A stretch of DNA of 64,000 nt from Apostichopus parvimensis (Eukaryota > Echinodermata > Holothuroidea > Aspidochirotida > Stichopodidae). A model generated the notes under the pieces. That model ran no database searches. It saw nothing but the letters and a program-made list of their open reading frames with translations, and was not told the DNA's origin. A program made the position numbers and the translations under genes. The DNA lies in NCBI GenBank assembly GCA_000934455.1, contig KN882225.1, positions 520,910 through 584,909 of the forward strand. Direction: 5' to 3'. Positions 22,985 to 35,479 of the stretch are shown piece by piece (positions within the stretch are counted from its first letter, which is position 1; every line of letters starts with the position of its first letter).

Positions 22985-23290
22985 AATAAGGGGGATTTGA
23001 CAAATCTCATCTAATACGTAACACACTGAGAACAAGAATCCTATTGTTTTTGGTGGAGGTGAAAGGTAATTTGATGTTAGCATGGGTAAAAATGTGAAAA
23101 ACTTGTAAACACAGTATCTAAATACGGAAAGTAGGACAATCTCATATTTCGTACTGTATGCAGGTGTACCATATGCATCCACTGAAAAAGCCTATTGTTA
23201 TTGGTGGGGTTTAAGATAATTTTGGGGTCAAACCAGGGTTCAAATTGCGAAACCTTAGGTGTACACATCACATGAAGAGAAGATCAGTGA
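22985..23290 (+). repeat. AGGTCA-family repeat, two units
   Basis: Carries CACACTGAGAACAAGAATCC, TATTGTTTTTGGTGGAGG, AACTTGTAAACACAGTATCT and CATATTTCGT in the same order as 2335-3125. Confidence 0.6.
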
Positions 23291-26000
23291 AATATTATAT
23301 ATATATATTTTTTTTTTTACAACATAATGGGAATTCTCTCTGAAGCCATCGCAACTCAAATCTTTCTTTTAATTACTCTAAGCTAAGATATGCTATTGAA
23401 ATTTAAAGGCACTGCTAAATTGCCATAGTTCAGATCGCGCGAAAACCCTACAAAATAAATGAATTTTGCTACTTATGGACAAGCCTACACGTTACCCGAC
23501 TAACCTCTTATGCAGAGAAAATAATTTACGTATGATAAAGGAAATCCAGTACTATTTTATTGTTATGCTTATAATCATTGCAATCAAAGAAATTACCAAT
23601 GTTATTTTTGCTGTTTTGAGCCATTGAAATGATTTTAATTACTCCATCATAACTCGTAAGAGAAATTTATTGACAATTAACCTATTACAACAATCAGCAC
23701 GGCAAAACTGCTAACAACTATTGTTGCAGTATATGGCTTCCCTGTATCTGTCAAATCTGCTGAGTATCAATGTAAAATCAAGGATGATCTTCTCAACAAG
23801 TACATGTGAGCATGTTGACTTTAAACTTTGTTCTTTAATACCACACTCTTACATTTTCTTCCGTTGAATGTCTTTGCTATCCTTCTTGCCTCTTTTCCTT
23901 CTCTCTTTCTGTTCTGTCTGTTTTTTGTTGCTTCTCCAGTTTTCTCTTTCACTCTTTCTTTTCCCCTGTGAACTTAATTGAAGTGTTTGATTGTTTTATA
24001 TTTCTACTTAGTCACTAGCTGAGGTAAGAGCCTTGCTGTATTTCTAGGATCCTTAATTTGTAACCTTATACTGTAATGTTATTTCGTATTAACCTAGTAC
24101 AAACATATGAGAAATCAAATTGAAAATATTAGCCGCACCGACAAAAAAGTTTTAGCCTTGGCTGAAATAAGTCAGCATAAATTTACAGCCACCAAGTACA
24201 CATTTTCCATAACTTAATTTGCAGTGAAAGTTAAGCAAGAACTGGTGATTTGGCCACAAGATTTATACCTTGTGACTACATGAATGCAAATGTTATACAG
24301 GTTTAAATTTTTTATTTCAAATAGTCAAGACAGTCAGAAATCAGACTGCGACTTTTGACCGTTATTTCGCAATCATTAAACACTTGGCGAAAGCGGTGAA
24401 ATGCATTGTGAGAGCTTAGCCCATGACTACTTTTCAGTACACTGCAGCCTGGATATCGTCTGAAAATCCGTTTTAATACATATTCATAAAGCAGCAATCG
24501 AATTGCTTCAAGCAAAACTATCAAGAAAAGAAGTTGAATATTCATTAAATATCTGTTTGCGACGATGTCGGACTCACGATGGGGATGAAATTCCGAAATT
24601 TCTTTGCCTCGGCTTGAAAAATAAAAACCAAACGTCAGTAAAAACCTTTCATCTTTCGAATTGCACATTTTCCGTTTTCAAGAAGGTACTACCTCCATCG
24701 TCCGGTCGATGGTATAAAACAAGTTAAACAATGATTTGGGGCTAAATTCGGAGTTGTTCCAGCATTCTGGGTTGAAATAAAGTGACATTTATAAGGTTGC
24801 TCTTGATCACCGGCATCAACGTATCCTATCGTGGTTATTTGCATATGTACATGTGTATGCACATTACCATAGTGTGTAGCCTATGGTTATAATTTTAAGT
24901 ATTCTACAGTGCAGTGTGATAATATTACGGGACCGTGTGTATGATGTCAGCTTTCAAGACATTGTTTACGAATACAATGTCGTTTTCCTTCAATATTGGA
25001 GGACTTAAGCAGTTCAAAGTAGGGTAGTGCTAGTACAACTACACAATACTAGGCCTATGCTGGTATTATTACTTATTAGTTTACTACTGACTTCTGCCAC
25101 TGGTGGTTGTCAGCACTGGCAATACCTTCATGCCTGGTACATATAATAGTACTTGAAAATTAAATGAGCTTATATTAAAAAAGGTACTGCCTTGGTCGGC
25201 TCTGGTTAGTACTAAGTAGTTTTACCCTTGTGTGATTTTGTCCGGTGTATACATAGGCCCACCTGCTAATTCTGGATAAAGTCACTGTAGGCTACATCAC
25301 AGGTTGTTCGAGTCAGTGACGAGTGAACATTGGTTCTCTACTTTGTCCACAGGATAAGGCAAAGGATAAGGCACAGGATAAGTCTGCACTGAATTTTCGT
25401 AACGCATTTTGGTAATATTCTTTTGTGTGTGAATTCATATTGCAGTTAACTTTTTTGGTTTTGGTTGTGCATGTGCCTATTTCACTTTGTTACGAAGTTC
25501 TTCACCCTGTACTGCTGTATGTTTGTGTCATTTTCAGAGAGAAAATGCATTTACAAGTTCCACTTCAATGTGTTATGTAATATGGGCTTGTTGCAAGTAA
25601 TATCTGCTTGTTGCATTTAAAAGCAATGTGAAGTCATTCGTCATGTGACTTTATATATTGTCTCCAATTATCCAACGTTCTGTTAACATTTATTTTTGTT
25701 TTCTTTCATTTTCAGGGCTCTTTCTGCATCTGCGGGTTGGATTCTCCTATGTGGGCACTTGGGATATAGTACATGCATCAATATTGAGCAAATTATAGCC
25801 TGCCATTACTTCAAGTTGCTTCCTTAATGTGTATGTTTCTACAATATTCACAGTTTCAACAAATATGCAAAGTGTAAAATAAAAACCCAATCATATTATC
25901 TTCATTGTCATACATTCATGTGGCAAATATTGATGCAATTGCATGTGGTTGTTTTTGTAGGTCCAGGTTGAAATAATGTTGTGTTGGACTGGAAAGTCAA
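23290..26000. other. No supported gene in 2.7 kb
   Basis: A minus-strand frame at 24,312-24,668 (118 aa) overlaps a plus-strand frame. Neither shows a domain. A good acceptor (TTTCTTTCATTTTCAG) ends near 25,716 but is followed by only 17 codons before a stop. This could be an untranslated or terminal exon but cannot be claimed. Confidence 0.35.
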
Positions 26001-26004
26001 TTGT

Positions 26005-26520
26005 GCATCTTTTGTTCCTTGCAGAAAGTACAGGAACCTAAGCATTCGATATGGCTCAAGTTGATGTTTGTGTTTATGCATATGTGACACCTACCTTTGA
26101 TAATTCACTATGTAGACACAATCTAATGGGTATAAGTGACCTGTTGTTCTTGTTGCTTGGTCACAGGGTCAAACATGACAAATTTCAAATAATGACAAGT
26201 CCCATTGTACTGGAACTTGGTGTGATGTTGTTTGGTGATAATATGTACAGTATGGGGAGTAAATAACCATATTGTGTTTGGTTCTCATCATGAATACTAA
26301 TGAGGTCACAATTTCAAAGTTAATGCTTCAAAAATATAGTTAGTCTCAGCAATTGGTCTAACTGCATGGAGACATTGCAGTTGTTGGCTGATGACAGGTA
26401 AATGATAATGTTTTGTATATTAATGAGGGGATGTGGCTTAATACTAATTTGCAAAACTAAGATTGGGTGGCCCATTAACCCTATACAGTAATATGGCATA
26501 TGTTCACCAAGGTATAATAG
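26005..26520 (+). repeat. AGGTCA-family repeat, subfamily like 812-1400
   Basis: Diverged head GTTCCTTGCAGAAAGTACAG / GAACC, then CCCATTGTACTGGAACTTGG, GGTGATAATATG and GAGGGGATGTGGCTT. Confidence 0.6.
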
Positions 26521-26934
26521 ATATTTTAACTAAAGCTTGTTTCAACAGACTACTAATCAAGTCATTTCCAGTCAAGAGTGTAAAGTAATGTGTTAGTTCA
26601 CATACAATTTTTTCCAAGTCAGATCAATTTGCTACTCCTTGCAAAAACGCAAGTCGTGAAAGTTTGCTATCGCACAGGTTGTTACCCTGTTACTTCACCC
26701 TGAATTTTCTCGTTACATATTTGCTGACACCTCATAAACATCTTAATGTGCTTGCTAAGAACAGAAGTACAATGCTAAAGTCAGTTTTGTGAATCTCACT
26801 CACATTAACTTACCAAACAATTATTTTTTCATGAGTGTTTGTTCATTGAGCATGAAACATTGCCTTTGCTTTGGCCATACCAAAACACATTGAAGACATA
26901 GTCATCGAATTCTTTCAATGAAATTTTCATTTCA

Positions 26935-27250
26935 CCTTTTATAATACTAATAATAATACATAATTTTTATATAGCGCCAAACAAACTATGAAATAATTCT
27001 CGTAGCGCTTAACAAAATAATATCAATTATAACATATATGCTTTGGTGAAGAGATACGTTTTAAGTGCTGATTTGAAACTGTTTGCAGTATTGCATATTT
27101 TTATATGTTCTGGAAGTGAGTTCCACAGGCACGGTGCACTGGATGTGAACGTTGTCAAGCCGTAAGTCTGTATTTTTACTTACATTTATGGAAAAGCGTC
27201 TTTATACTGAATCTGTCGTGTTGCTTTGAAGTGTTTCGAATGATTTTTAA
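26935..27250 (-). repeat. SINE/LINE-tail-like repeat (TATATAGCGCC)
   Basis: AATAATAATACATAATTTTT followed by ATATAGCGCC and GTAGCGCTTA is the tail pattern of a repeat common in invertebrate genomes (ATA-repeat tail). The body GAGTTCCACAGGCACGG also recurs in such repeats. Orientation is set by the tail. Family unnamed. Confidence 0.4.
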
Positions 27251-27264
27251 AGGTAGTCAGTATA

Positions 27265-27487
27265 GGCCCCAAGTTATAGCACGCTATAATTGCTAAAAGT
27301 TTTCAAAAAGTACTTTCCTTGAGGACTTTACTCTCCAAATTGTTCTCAGACATTTCGAGGAACACACAAGGTGACTGAATGTCCCAGTGAGGAAAATTCC
27401 CTCGAAGGTTGTAATACAAAGAGTTTAAGAATTTTGACCAAAGGTGACCATACTTGAATATCTAGCATAGTTGTGGCAAATACAGCA
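27265..27487 (+). mobile_element. ~220-bp MITE family, copy 5
   Basis: GGCCCCAAGTTATAGCACGC at the left and GTGGCAAATACAGCA at the right. The interior word order is as in the other copies. Confidence 0.7.
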
Positions 27488-28309
27488 TACCTCTAATGGT
27501 AACATGTATATTTATGTTTCATATAAATTTAAAATTGAGGTTTCCTAATGAGCTACTATCAAAAATTATAGTGTGTTCATATATGAGATGAACAGCTTAG
27601 CACAAACTACTAAGTATTCTTTAACCTCTTCTCTAAATTATGACAGAAGTAACTCTTTTAATGTTACTTTCTACATTTTTTTAGGGCAATCAGTCTTTCA
27701 GGTAAAAGCCATTTTCCTCCAATAAAAGAGAAATTACTTTACAATTGGTTTTCTATTTGATTCTTTGTTTGTCAAAGGTGTCAGAAATTGGATCTTGTAC
27801 CTCATACCACATGTCCATAAGGCATAAGACTACTAATATTTACAGCTCCTTAAATACAAACATGCTATTCTGCTCCTCTGTACCTTTAAATGCAGTCTCT
27901 TGCAAGAAAGTTATTACAGATATGCAGTTGCACATACTTATCCATCCCCATGCAAGTTAAGCGGATACCTCCTGTGGGGGTTGGGGGGGGGGGGGGGGTT
28001 GTTCCTATCACTATACTTTGACTTCACCTCTCATGGGATGCTAAGGAATATGCAGTACAATGTTACTATGATAAGGCTAAGCACATGCAGAGAAAGTAAT
28101 CCGCGATAGTAACCACAACCCCACTCTTTGAATTGCATGCTCAAGTTTTCATAAGGGCTGTGATGTAGTATGCTAAACACATCACTTGTCTGAGATACCC
28201 CAGCACACCTCCCCCAGCACACACCATCGTTGAAACGTGCAATTGAAACCGAACCAGGTGATTGAACATTGGCTGCTACGTAGTGCTTACGAGTATCCCT
28301 ACGAACCGT

Positions 28310-28745
28310 GGAAACGTGTTGAATGTAGAGCTGGATATGATGCTAACTTCTTTACAAATTCAGTGATGGTTGTCTAATATCACTCGGTGCCGTGTGGACT
28401 GAATTTTGACGGCTTGTTTTCTAGCAAACTGAAATTTGACGAATGTTTTCATTTGTGGTATGGATTTATCCAACGAAAATCTATATAAACCATTAATATC
28501 TGCTAAAATCGATCAAAGTATGTACACTGGCTTCTGCGTTGTTGCATTCCAGCGCATACGCTGTGTTCAATGTAGAGCTGTACATATGATGCTAACTTGT
28601 TAAAATTTCAAAGATGGCGGCCCAACATCACCCGCGAACGTCGGAGACATGTGAAATGAATTGTGATCGACCGTTTTCAAGCAGACTGTGATAATTGACG
28701 GATGTTTCTGTGTGTGGAATGACATTATCTAACTGTTTGTGAACA
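28310..28745 (+). repeat. Diverged direct duplication, ~255-bp spacing
   Basis: TGTAGAGCTG, ATGATGCTAACTT, ATCAC, GTG-GAATGAATTTTGAC and ACGGATGTTTTC-like words occur in the same order at 28,320-28,470 and 28,570-28,720. Includes a GATGGCGGC word. No gene recognised. Confidence 0.45.
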
Positions 28746-28749
28746 TTTG

Positions 28750-30700
28750 GCGTTTGTTCCGGTATTTTAAGTCTTTTTTGAGCCGATTTCATGATCGGTC
28801 GCTGCGGCTTTTGCAGCCGTGACCTAAATATCACCTGTAATTTAGCGGCTTTCCTGTGAGTCATTCTGTTCGAATTTATTGCTAGTGGTAAGTCACAACC
28901 TTTTTATCTTAGTTTTCATCTTAGTTTTCAGGTTCAGTAGACATTTTAATGAGATTTTAATGAAAACAACACACATTTATTTCTCGTGCCTCAGTGAACC
29001 ATTACCGCCGAAATTCAAAATGTGTGACGTCACCAAAGCTTAATAAATTCCGACGAACCTTGGGTCTGCTTCCCAACTGAAGAAATATTACTTACAATAA
29101 GTGGAACGTGTACCACACGGTGAGGGCAAGCACGATTTATAGTAGAATGAGAATGCAACCATAGAACACACTGTGCAGGAGTGACCACTCGTTAGGCACA
29201 GTATTACCTGCTTTAAGGAAAGAGAATAATTTGCAACAGACATTCATGGTACTTAGCAGGCAAAACTGAGTTTGACATGTGATGTGGTCTGTATTGCCCC
29301 CTACTATTATAGAATTTTGAATTGTTTCACATATAGTTGTACCAAAAATTATATGGAATCTGTCTTGGACTTCTGCCACGTAAGAACACAGCTTACCAGC
29401 CTTGAGCTCGGGCTAAATGTCATTTCTAATGACTGCATACACATCACAGAAGCGTTAAACATTTTCACCCTTTTCAGTTAATTAGCGTACACTAAATTAA
29501 AGGCCAGCATCAGCCAAAAAAAGAAAGAAATTGGTTCCAGTTGAGTTGCTAACACTACAAGTTAGGACAGCCCCAAATTGTTGGTGGATTCATGAAGAAC
29601 ACAGCTCCAGCTCCCAAATTTGGGTCAACCGTCCCCCTCCAGCTTTTTAATTAGCCCTTGTGTCCATAACTACCCTTTGTATAGGCCCATTATTGACATG
29701 GAACCTTCATTGAGGTGCCTCCAAATTGAACAGAATACCGCCCCAGGAACAGTAGGCCAGCTTAACTAACCCTGTTTAATAAAAGCTGAAATATGTACTC
29801 ATTAACCTTAAACCTTTACAGGTACATACCATTAAAAAAAATTATGTTACATTTACAATGAAAGAAGAATAAGCCTTCACTGTTTATATAAACTGTTTAA
29901 ATTAAAAAAATTCCAACTTAAAACTCGGCAAACTGATGCTAAATTTTTCAATCTTTAATATCTGTATAGGCTACAGCACATGGGCAATTTTGTGATGGAA
30001 AGAAGACATGTTGGGGTAAAAGTTCGCTCAATTCTGCATTGTGTATGAAGTCAACAATATATTTTTAAGATATACTATTTGGTGTAACATGAACAATTAT
30101 TGCAGGTGCTTGTTATGGATTACCTTTCATTATGATCATTGATGAAATCCTTAAAATCATCAATAACAACCACACTATGCTACTTGATTATTCTAATTAT
30201 GTACCCCTCCTGTGCATACATTTGCCCACCCGTACGTGCACAGCATGGAAATTAAATGTCAAGGCTAGCTATTATAAATAAAACATTTGGACATAATTGA
30301 AGATTGCCTTCGTATGATAAATTAATTAAGGGCAAAAATCACAATAGGTCTAGACAATAAGACATTTGACTAATGTAGGCTAAGCATTGTCCAGCCTTGT
30401 CTGTCTTCAGCAACACTGTTGGCTTAGGCTTAACTTAGGGTATATTTACTGTATCATTTGTATCCCAAAATTGTGCTATGTAAGCATCATTCATAACTTA
30501 TTTCTGTTTTTTGTAAAGATTTTGTGAAAAAAATTGTTAAAGACATGGATTAAAATGAAGTCTAGCCTAGCTTGGGCAACACTAACATTACTGTAACTTA
30601 GGTTAGACCTTGTTAATGTTAGGCTTAGACTCAGTGAGACAAGTGAGAGCTATAATTTTCACAAATTGGGACTGGTAATCAGCCAGCTGCACAGGGAACC
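28750..30700. other. No supported feature
   Basis: Mixed AT-rich DNA with only short, motif-free frames. Confidence 0.4.
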
Positions 30701-30710
30701 GAGGCCTACT

Positions 30711-32340
30711 TTTTGGTTCCTTGCTTTAGCAAAAGGAAACTATGTAGTCAGGTTGGCGTGTGTGTGTGTGTCTGTGTGTGCATCTTTGACACTTGCTTGG
30801 GTAAGCTCTATCCCAATAAGGGAAAGTTGGATTGAGGCCAAACTTGGATTACAGAACCGCCATATGGAGAAGGAGTGCCCTATTGTTTTTGGTGCCCACA
30901 AAGGTCAGTTATGGTCCAAAAAACCAAAATCGAAAATATGAAAACTGCAATATCTCCCAGTGCCAATGTGCGACAAGGTTGATATTTTGGGACAAGTTGT
31001 GAACTGGTTAGGGTAACATTTTAAAACTTAACATTTATGTGATCCAAGGTCAGCAAAGGTCAATTAATGATAAAAAAGTAGTATTTTTGCGATAACTTGA
31101 GAACGAATTGTCTGTTAGGGTTGGGAGTTGCTCAAATGTAATCCAATTGTTGACCCGCATCCGGGTGACCCTTCACCTCAATTTGACCTCTGGTGACCTT
31201 TAAGTGTTTTGGGGATTTTACAGTTTCGATGCTATTTTCAGATGTCAAAGGTTCCCTTCTGATCATAAATGTCAATAGGTTGACCCCGTGTGACCTTTGT
31301 GTGTGAAGTTATAATGGGGTAAAAGTTTCGGTCGGAGTGAGGATGGCTGTACAGACTTGTCGTGTCCATTTTTGGAATCAGAAGATCAAACTACATCTGA
31401 AACCAAGGTCCAAAGGTGAAAGGTGACATTAGAAAAAATTGGCTAATTTTGGGAGAAAATGTTTGGTTTTGATGCTAGATTTCGGTATCAAAGGTACCTT
31501 CCGATCAAAAATGTCAATGGGTTGACACCCGGGTGAGCTTTGTGTGTGAAGTTATACGAGGTCAGAGTTAATTTTCAGACATTTAGTACAATAACTCCCA
31601 GTGCGAAGGTGTGACACGGTTGATATTTTGGGGCAAGTTGCGAATGGTATAGGGGAATATTTTGAAACTTAACGGTTATGTGATCCGAGGTCACCAAAGG
31701 TCAATTAATGACAAAAAACTACTATTTTTGCAATAACTTGAGATCGATATGTCCGTTAGGGTTGGGAGTTGCTTCAATGTAATCCAATTGTCAAGCCGCA
31801 TCTGGGTAACCCTTGACCTGAATTTGACCTCTGGTGACCTTTAAGTGTTTTGGGGATTTTGACAGTTTCGATGCTAATTTCAGATGTTAAAGGTACCTTC
31901 TGATCATAAATGTCAATAGGTTGATGCATGTGTGACCTTCATGTGCGAAGTTATACGAGGTCAAAGTTCATTTTCAGACATTTAATGCAATAACTCCCAG
32001 TGCCAAGGTGTGACACGGTTGATATTTTGGGACAAGTTGCAAATGGTATAGGGGTATACTTTCAAACTTTACGGTCATGTGATCCGAGGTCACCAATGTT
32101 ATCATATATGTTGACCCGCTTGTTGGTGACCTTACATTCTTACATTTTCGACGCCATATTCAGAACTCAGAAGTGTCTTCCGATCCAAAATCCTATCACA
32201 ATTTGTGATCACAAATGTGTTGGCTATAGTGTTGGTTACTTTATAGCTACATGTACGACCACAATTACTTGGACTATTTGAGCCCAATCTTGCTTGATAA
32301 TATTATTTGTATTGTCATATACCACTACGCAAGGAACCAC
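30711..32340 (+). repeat. AGGTCA-rich element with GGTTCCTTGC ends
   Basis: The left end is TTTTGGTTCCTTGC and the right end is GCAAGGAACC (32,329-32,338), so the unit has short inverted ends. After the TG-rich head it holds three diverged internal units starting near 30,950, 31,590 and 31,989 (word CTCCCAGTGCCAA). These carry GTGATCC-AGGTCA blocks. A reverse-oriented homologue lies at 35,480-36,347 and 40,747-41,490. No reading frame of note. Confidence 0.65.
31049..31064 (+). promoter_or_regulatory. Perfect DR4 AGGTCA pair
   Basis: AGGTCA GCAA AGGTCA, direct repeats with 4-bp spacing, as in thyroid/LXR-type receptor sites. A second pair, with CCAA spacer, lies at 31,688-31,703 in the next unit. 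Function untested. Confidence 0.35.
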
Positions 32341-32574
32341 AGTGCCCTTGGGCTCTTGTTACTGTAACGCCGCCAACGTCTAGTAGTGAAAAACCTGCCT
32401 CGAAACCAACAACAGGAGGCTACGGCTACATATTAACTCTAAATCAGGAGGCAGACACCAAGAGTTGTATGATGAATAAAAGTATAATTCCCGATCTCGT
32501 TTTATCTCTACATCGAATAGTTGACATTATTTACATTTGGCCAATATAACATACTGGGGTTGGGCACAACTCAA

Positions 32575-32760
32575 TGACACGCAGGGCTAAGTTAGACTGG
32601 GGCTGCGCAAGGGTCGGGCAGTCTAGAAGTCGCCAACCCACCGGTGTCGGGCAGCACAGGCTTCTGGCGATCCACCGGTGTCGGGCAATCCACTTGACTC
32701 GGGCAGCGCAGGGGTCGGGCAATACGCTGGACTCGAGCAGCGAAGAGATGCGGGCAATAA
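32575..32760 (+). repeat. GC-rich minisatellite (TCGGGCA units)
   Basis: Words GGGTCGGGCA, CACCGGTGTCGGGCA and TCGGGCAGCGCAGG repeat about every 36-40 bp, giving proline/arginine-rich spurious frames on both strands. Confidence 0.6.
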
Positions 32761-33440
32761 ATGATTACGGTGTTATCTAGGCTTCCAAAGTCAATCTCGA
32801 CGGCTTCCACTTCGATAGTGCAACATGGTTACCGCACCGCCGAATCGCGAACAAAAGTTAGGACTACCGTTGATGCGTGCATACAGTGTGAAAACCCGCG
32901 GCCGTACGGACAACACGTTTACCACACTGCACACACTTCCATGAGCTCTACATTACACTCAGCGCCATTTCGCGGTGATGACGTAACAAGGTTTGTATGC
33001 CAAATGAAAATGCGTCAATATGATCATGGATATCAGTATACGTATCACCGACAGGGATATAAATTGTGACTTTCAAGTTCACAGTAACATGGGTCAGTTT
33101 TACCAGCATTAAAAGAGCATCGATAATAAAACATATACCGATAGGACGATAAAATAAACGAGATATATCTTCATGTGTCCTTAATAGCTCAATTTTGCAC
33201 AGGTCACACTACAAATATTGCGAAGCTATAAATATCCATTCATATGTATGATCGTCCAATCAACACAAAGAGGGCGTAGAGGGTAGCATCCACAAACAAT
33301 GGGTACTAATTACCTGTACACCGAAGCCCTAATTACAGAATGAACATGCCCTTAAACATTAGGGGAACACGATATGTTCCCCATACGTTACTGTCCCCCA
33401 AAGGTACCAATTTTGAATATGCAATGGGCACCTAATGTAC
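32761..33440. other. No supported feature
   Basis: One 102-aa plus-strand frame (32,761-33,069) overlaps the minisatellite flank and has no motif. Confidence 0.35.
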
Positions 33441-33448
33441 ACTTTAAT

Positions 33449-33494
33449 AGATAGATAGACGGACGGACAGACAGACAGACAGGTAGATAGACAT
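33449..33494 (+). repeat. GATA/GACA microsatellite
   Basis: AGATAGATAGACGGACGG followed by a (GACA)n run and TAGATAGACA. Confidence 0.8.
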
Positions 33495-33589
33495 ACACGT
33501 GGCATCTCAGTGTGAGTAAGCAAAACGCAACCTTTGTCCCTCACACTTTTTGCCAGCTTAACGCGCGTTCTTATATATATATTTTATAT

Positions 33590-34040
33590 GTGTAATATAT
33601 GTATCCGTTTGTGTGCTTTCTTTTTAGTTTGTTATACACCTAGATTCGTCGTGTAGGATTTTATCAAGCTCTAGTCAATGTTAGCTTAACAACCGGTATG
33701 CTGAGAGGGCGAAAAAAAATGCAGTTTGTCCACTCACAAAGCGCCTTTACTTCTCAATAGCTTGCCTCTTCAAAAGCTTCCTACCTACGCGAGAAGCTAA
33801 AAAGGATTTATGAAAGAAGACAGTGTTGAAGTTTTCATTATTGTATTAATGTTTTAGTTGTACGTGTTAATACATTATTTCCATTGTACCTCCGTTTGTG
33901 TACTCTCTTTGTTTTTAGTTTGTTATTTCAGATATCGTTATGTAGAAAACACTCAGATTCGTCGGGTATGAAGTACTTATGAAGCTGTAGTCAATATTAG
34001 CTTATGAACCGGTACGCTGAGACTTATGCCATGGCGAAAT
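33590..34040 (+). repeat. Direct duplication, ~300-bp spacing
   Basis: CCGTTTGTGT, TTTTAGTTTGTTAT, AGATTCGTCG and GTCAAT-TTAGCTTA-AACCGGTA words recur in order at 33,605-33,705 and 33,890-34,015. Confidence 0.5.
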
Positions 34041-34080
34041 ACTTAAGCTGTGATATTAATAGCCTACGGCACATTTTGTT

Positions 34081-34380
34081 TGATCAATGTCTAAAACACT
34101 GTTTCAACTGCCCTGACGAAATCCTGTAGTTCCGCCATTGTAAAACAAAATCCCGCGTTTTCCACCTGCACTTATTGAAAATAGCTAATGCCCCCACCCC
34201 GTGATGGCGCACATTGGATGGGATACTCACACAACACTTTTTCTGGGTTAAGATAATTTCCGCCATTGAAAAAAATTTCTTTTCCGCGTTTTCGATCTGC
34301 CTTAAGTTAAACAAAAAACACAAACCCCAACCCCTTCTTGGCGCATATTGGCTGAAATGCGCCGAAAACATTTCTTCCTA
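34081..34380 (+). repeat. ~140-bp CCGCGTTTTC tandem repeat, left part
   Basis: Units contain TTCCGCCATTG, an A run, TCCGCGTTTTC, GACCTGCACTTA and TTGGCGCATATTGGCTGAAA then TGCGCC. The array resumes at 34,925 after an interruption by an AGGTCA-family copy. Confidence 0.65.
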
Positions 34381-34920
34381 TTTGGTTCCTTGGCGAAGGC
34401 TGAAGGAACCTATGCGATCATGATGTCGTGTTCATGTGTGGGTGTGTATGTCACACTACCTCGTAATCAGGCAAACTCAATGGTGTTAATGGATCTCAAA
34501 CTTTGTATGTAGGTTCCCCATATAGAGTAGATGGACCTTATTGATTGTAGTTGAGGTCAAAGGTCATTTAAGGTCAACATGGGTCAAACATGAAAACCTT
34601 GTAAACGGGCTAACTCAATAGTGCCAGCTTCGATGAACATGAAACTTGGTATGAATGTTCCCCATAGTGAGTATGATGGAACCTTTTGATTGAAGTTCAG
34701 GCCAAAGGACATTTGAGGTCAACAGGGCAAAACTATTCCCAACCGCGCCCCGCAGTTCGTAAGGTAAGGTCAGCCATGTCAGACACCATTGAATGTTCTA
34801 CCTATATCATGAGGTGAAATGTTTCCACTCCAATGGAAATGTGTGGTAGTTTAATGATACAATTGTTTCTCTTTCTTTAAATGATATAAAAATTGGGCAA
34901 GTAACCATCTTGTCATTTCT
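34381..34920 (+). repeat. AGGTCA-family repeat inserted in the CCGCGTTTTC array
   Basis: Starts TTTGGTTCCTTGGCGAAGGC then TGAAGGAACCTATGCG (hairpin head), TG-rich run and GTCACAC. It then has two units with TTGAGGTCAAAGGTCATTTA and AAAACCTTGTAAAC. Confidence 0.65.
34554..34566 (+). promoter_or_regulatory. Perfect DR1 motif in repeat
   Basis: AGGTCA A AGGTCA, with a third AGGTCA at 34,571-34,576. The same arrangement as at 2503-2515. Confidence 0.4.
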
Positions 34921-34924
34921 TGTT

Positions 34925-35375
34925 CCTGCAGGCATTTAGAAAATTTCCGCAATTGTAATAAATATATTTCCGCGTTTTCAACAGTCATTTAGTCATTTAG
35001 CCTTCTTGGCGCATATTGGCTGAAATGCGCCCAAAACTCTTCTTCTCCCTCCCTTGACAAAATCATATAAAAAGTCTAACAAAAACCTCCGCGTTTTCGA
35101 CCTGCACTTACTGAAAAAGTCTCATACCCTTACTGCTTCCTTGCGCATATTGGCAAACACTTTTTCAGCCTACCTTGAAAAAATTCTCTACTTCCGGCCA
35201 TTGCTTGAAAAAAAAATCCGCGTTTTGGCTGAAATGCGCTAAAAAAACATCTTGACCGTGCCATCCGTGAAAATATCCTGTAGTTTCGCTATTGTAAGAA
35301 AAAAAAACATTCCGCGTTTCAACCTGCATTTAATGACCAAGAGCCCAAGCCCACTATGCTTCCTTGCTTGTAAGG
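34925..35375 (+). repeat. ~140-bp CCGCGTTTTC tandem repeat, right part
   Basis: Three more units with TTTCCGC, CGCGTTTTC, CCTGCA-TTA and GCGCATATTGGC. The spacing is irregular because of small deletions. Confidence 0.65.
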
Positions 35376-35479
35376 AAATTTACAAGGGAGCAGCAGTCTT
35401 AAAATTCTTGTAGTCCAATGTACACACACAATATTATTGCCAACAATATCACAAATCAACCGTTGGTCCTTTTGAGAAC

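Noticed and set aside
24312-24668. 118-aa minus-strand frame
   Set aside because: No motif, overlaps another frame, no splice or start context.
25700-25770. Strong splice acceptor followed by a short open stretch
   Set aside because: Only 17 codons with no family words. It could be a UTR exon but cannot be supported.
32531-32810. Proline/arginine-rich frames on both strands
   Set aside because: They arise from a GC-rich minisatellite.
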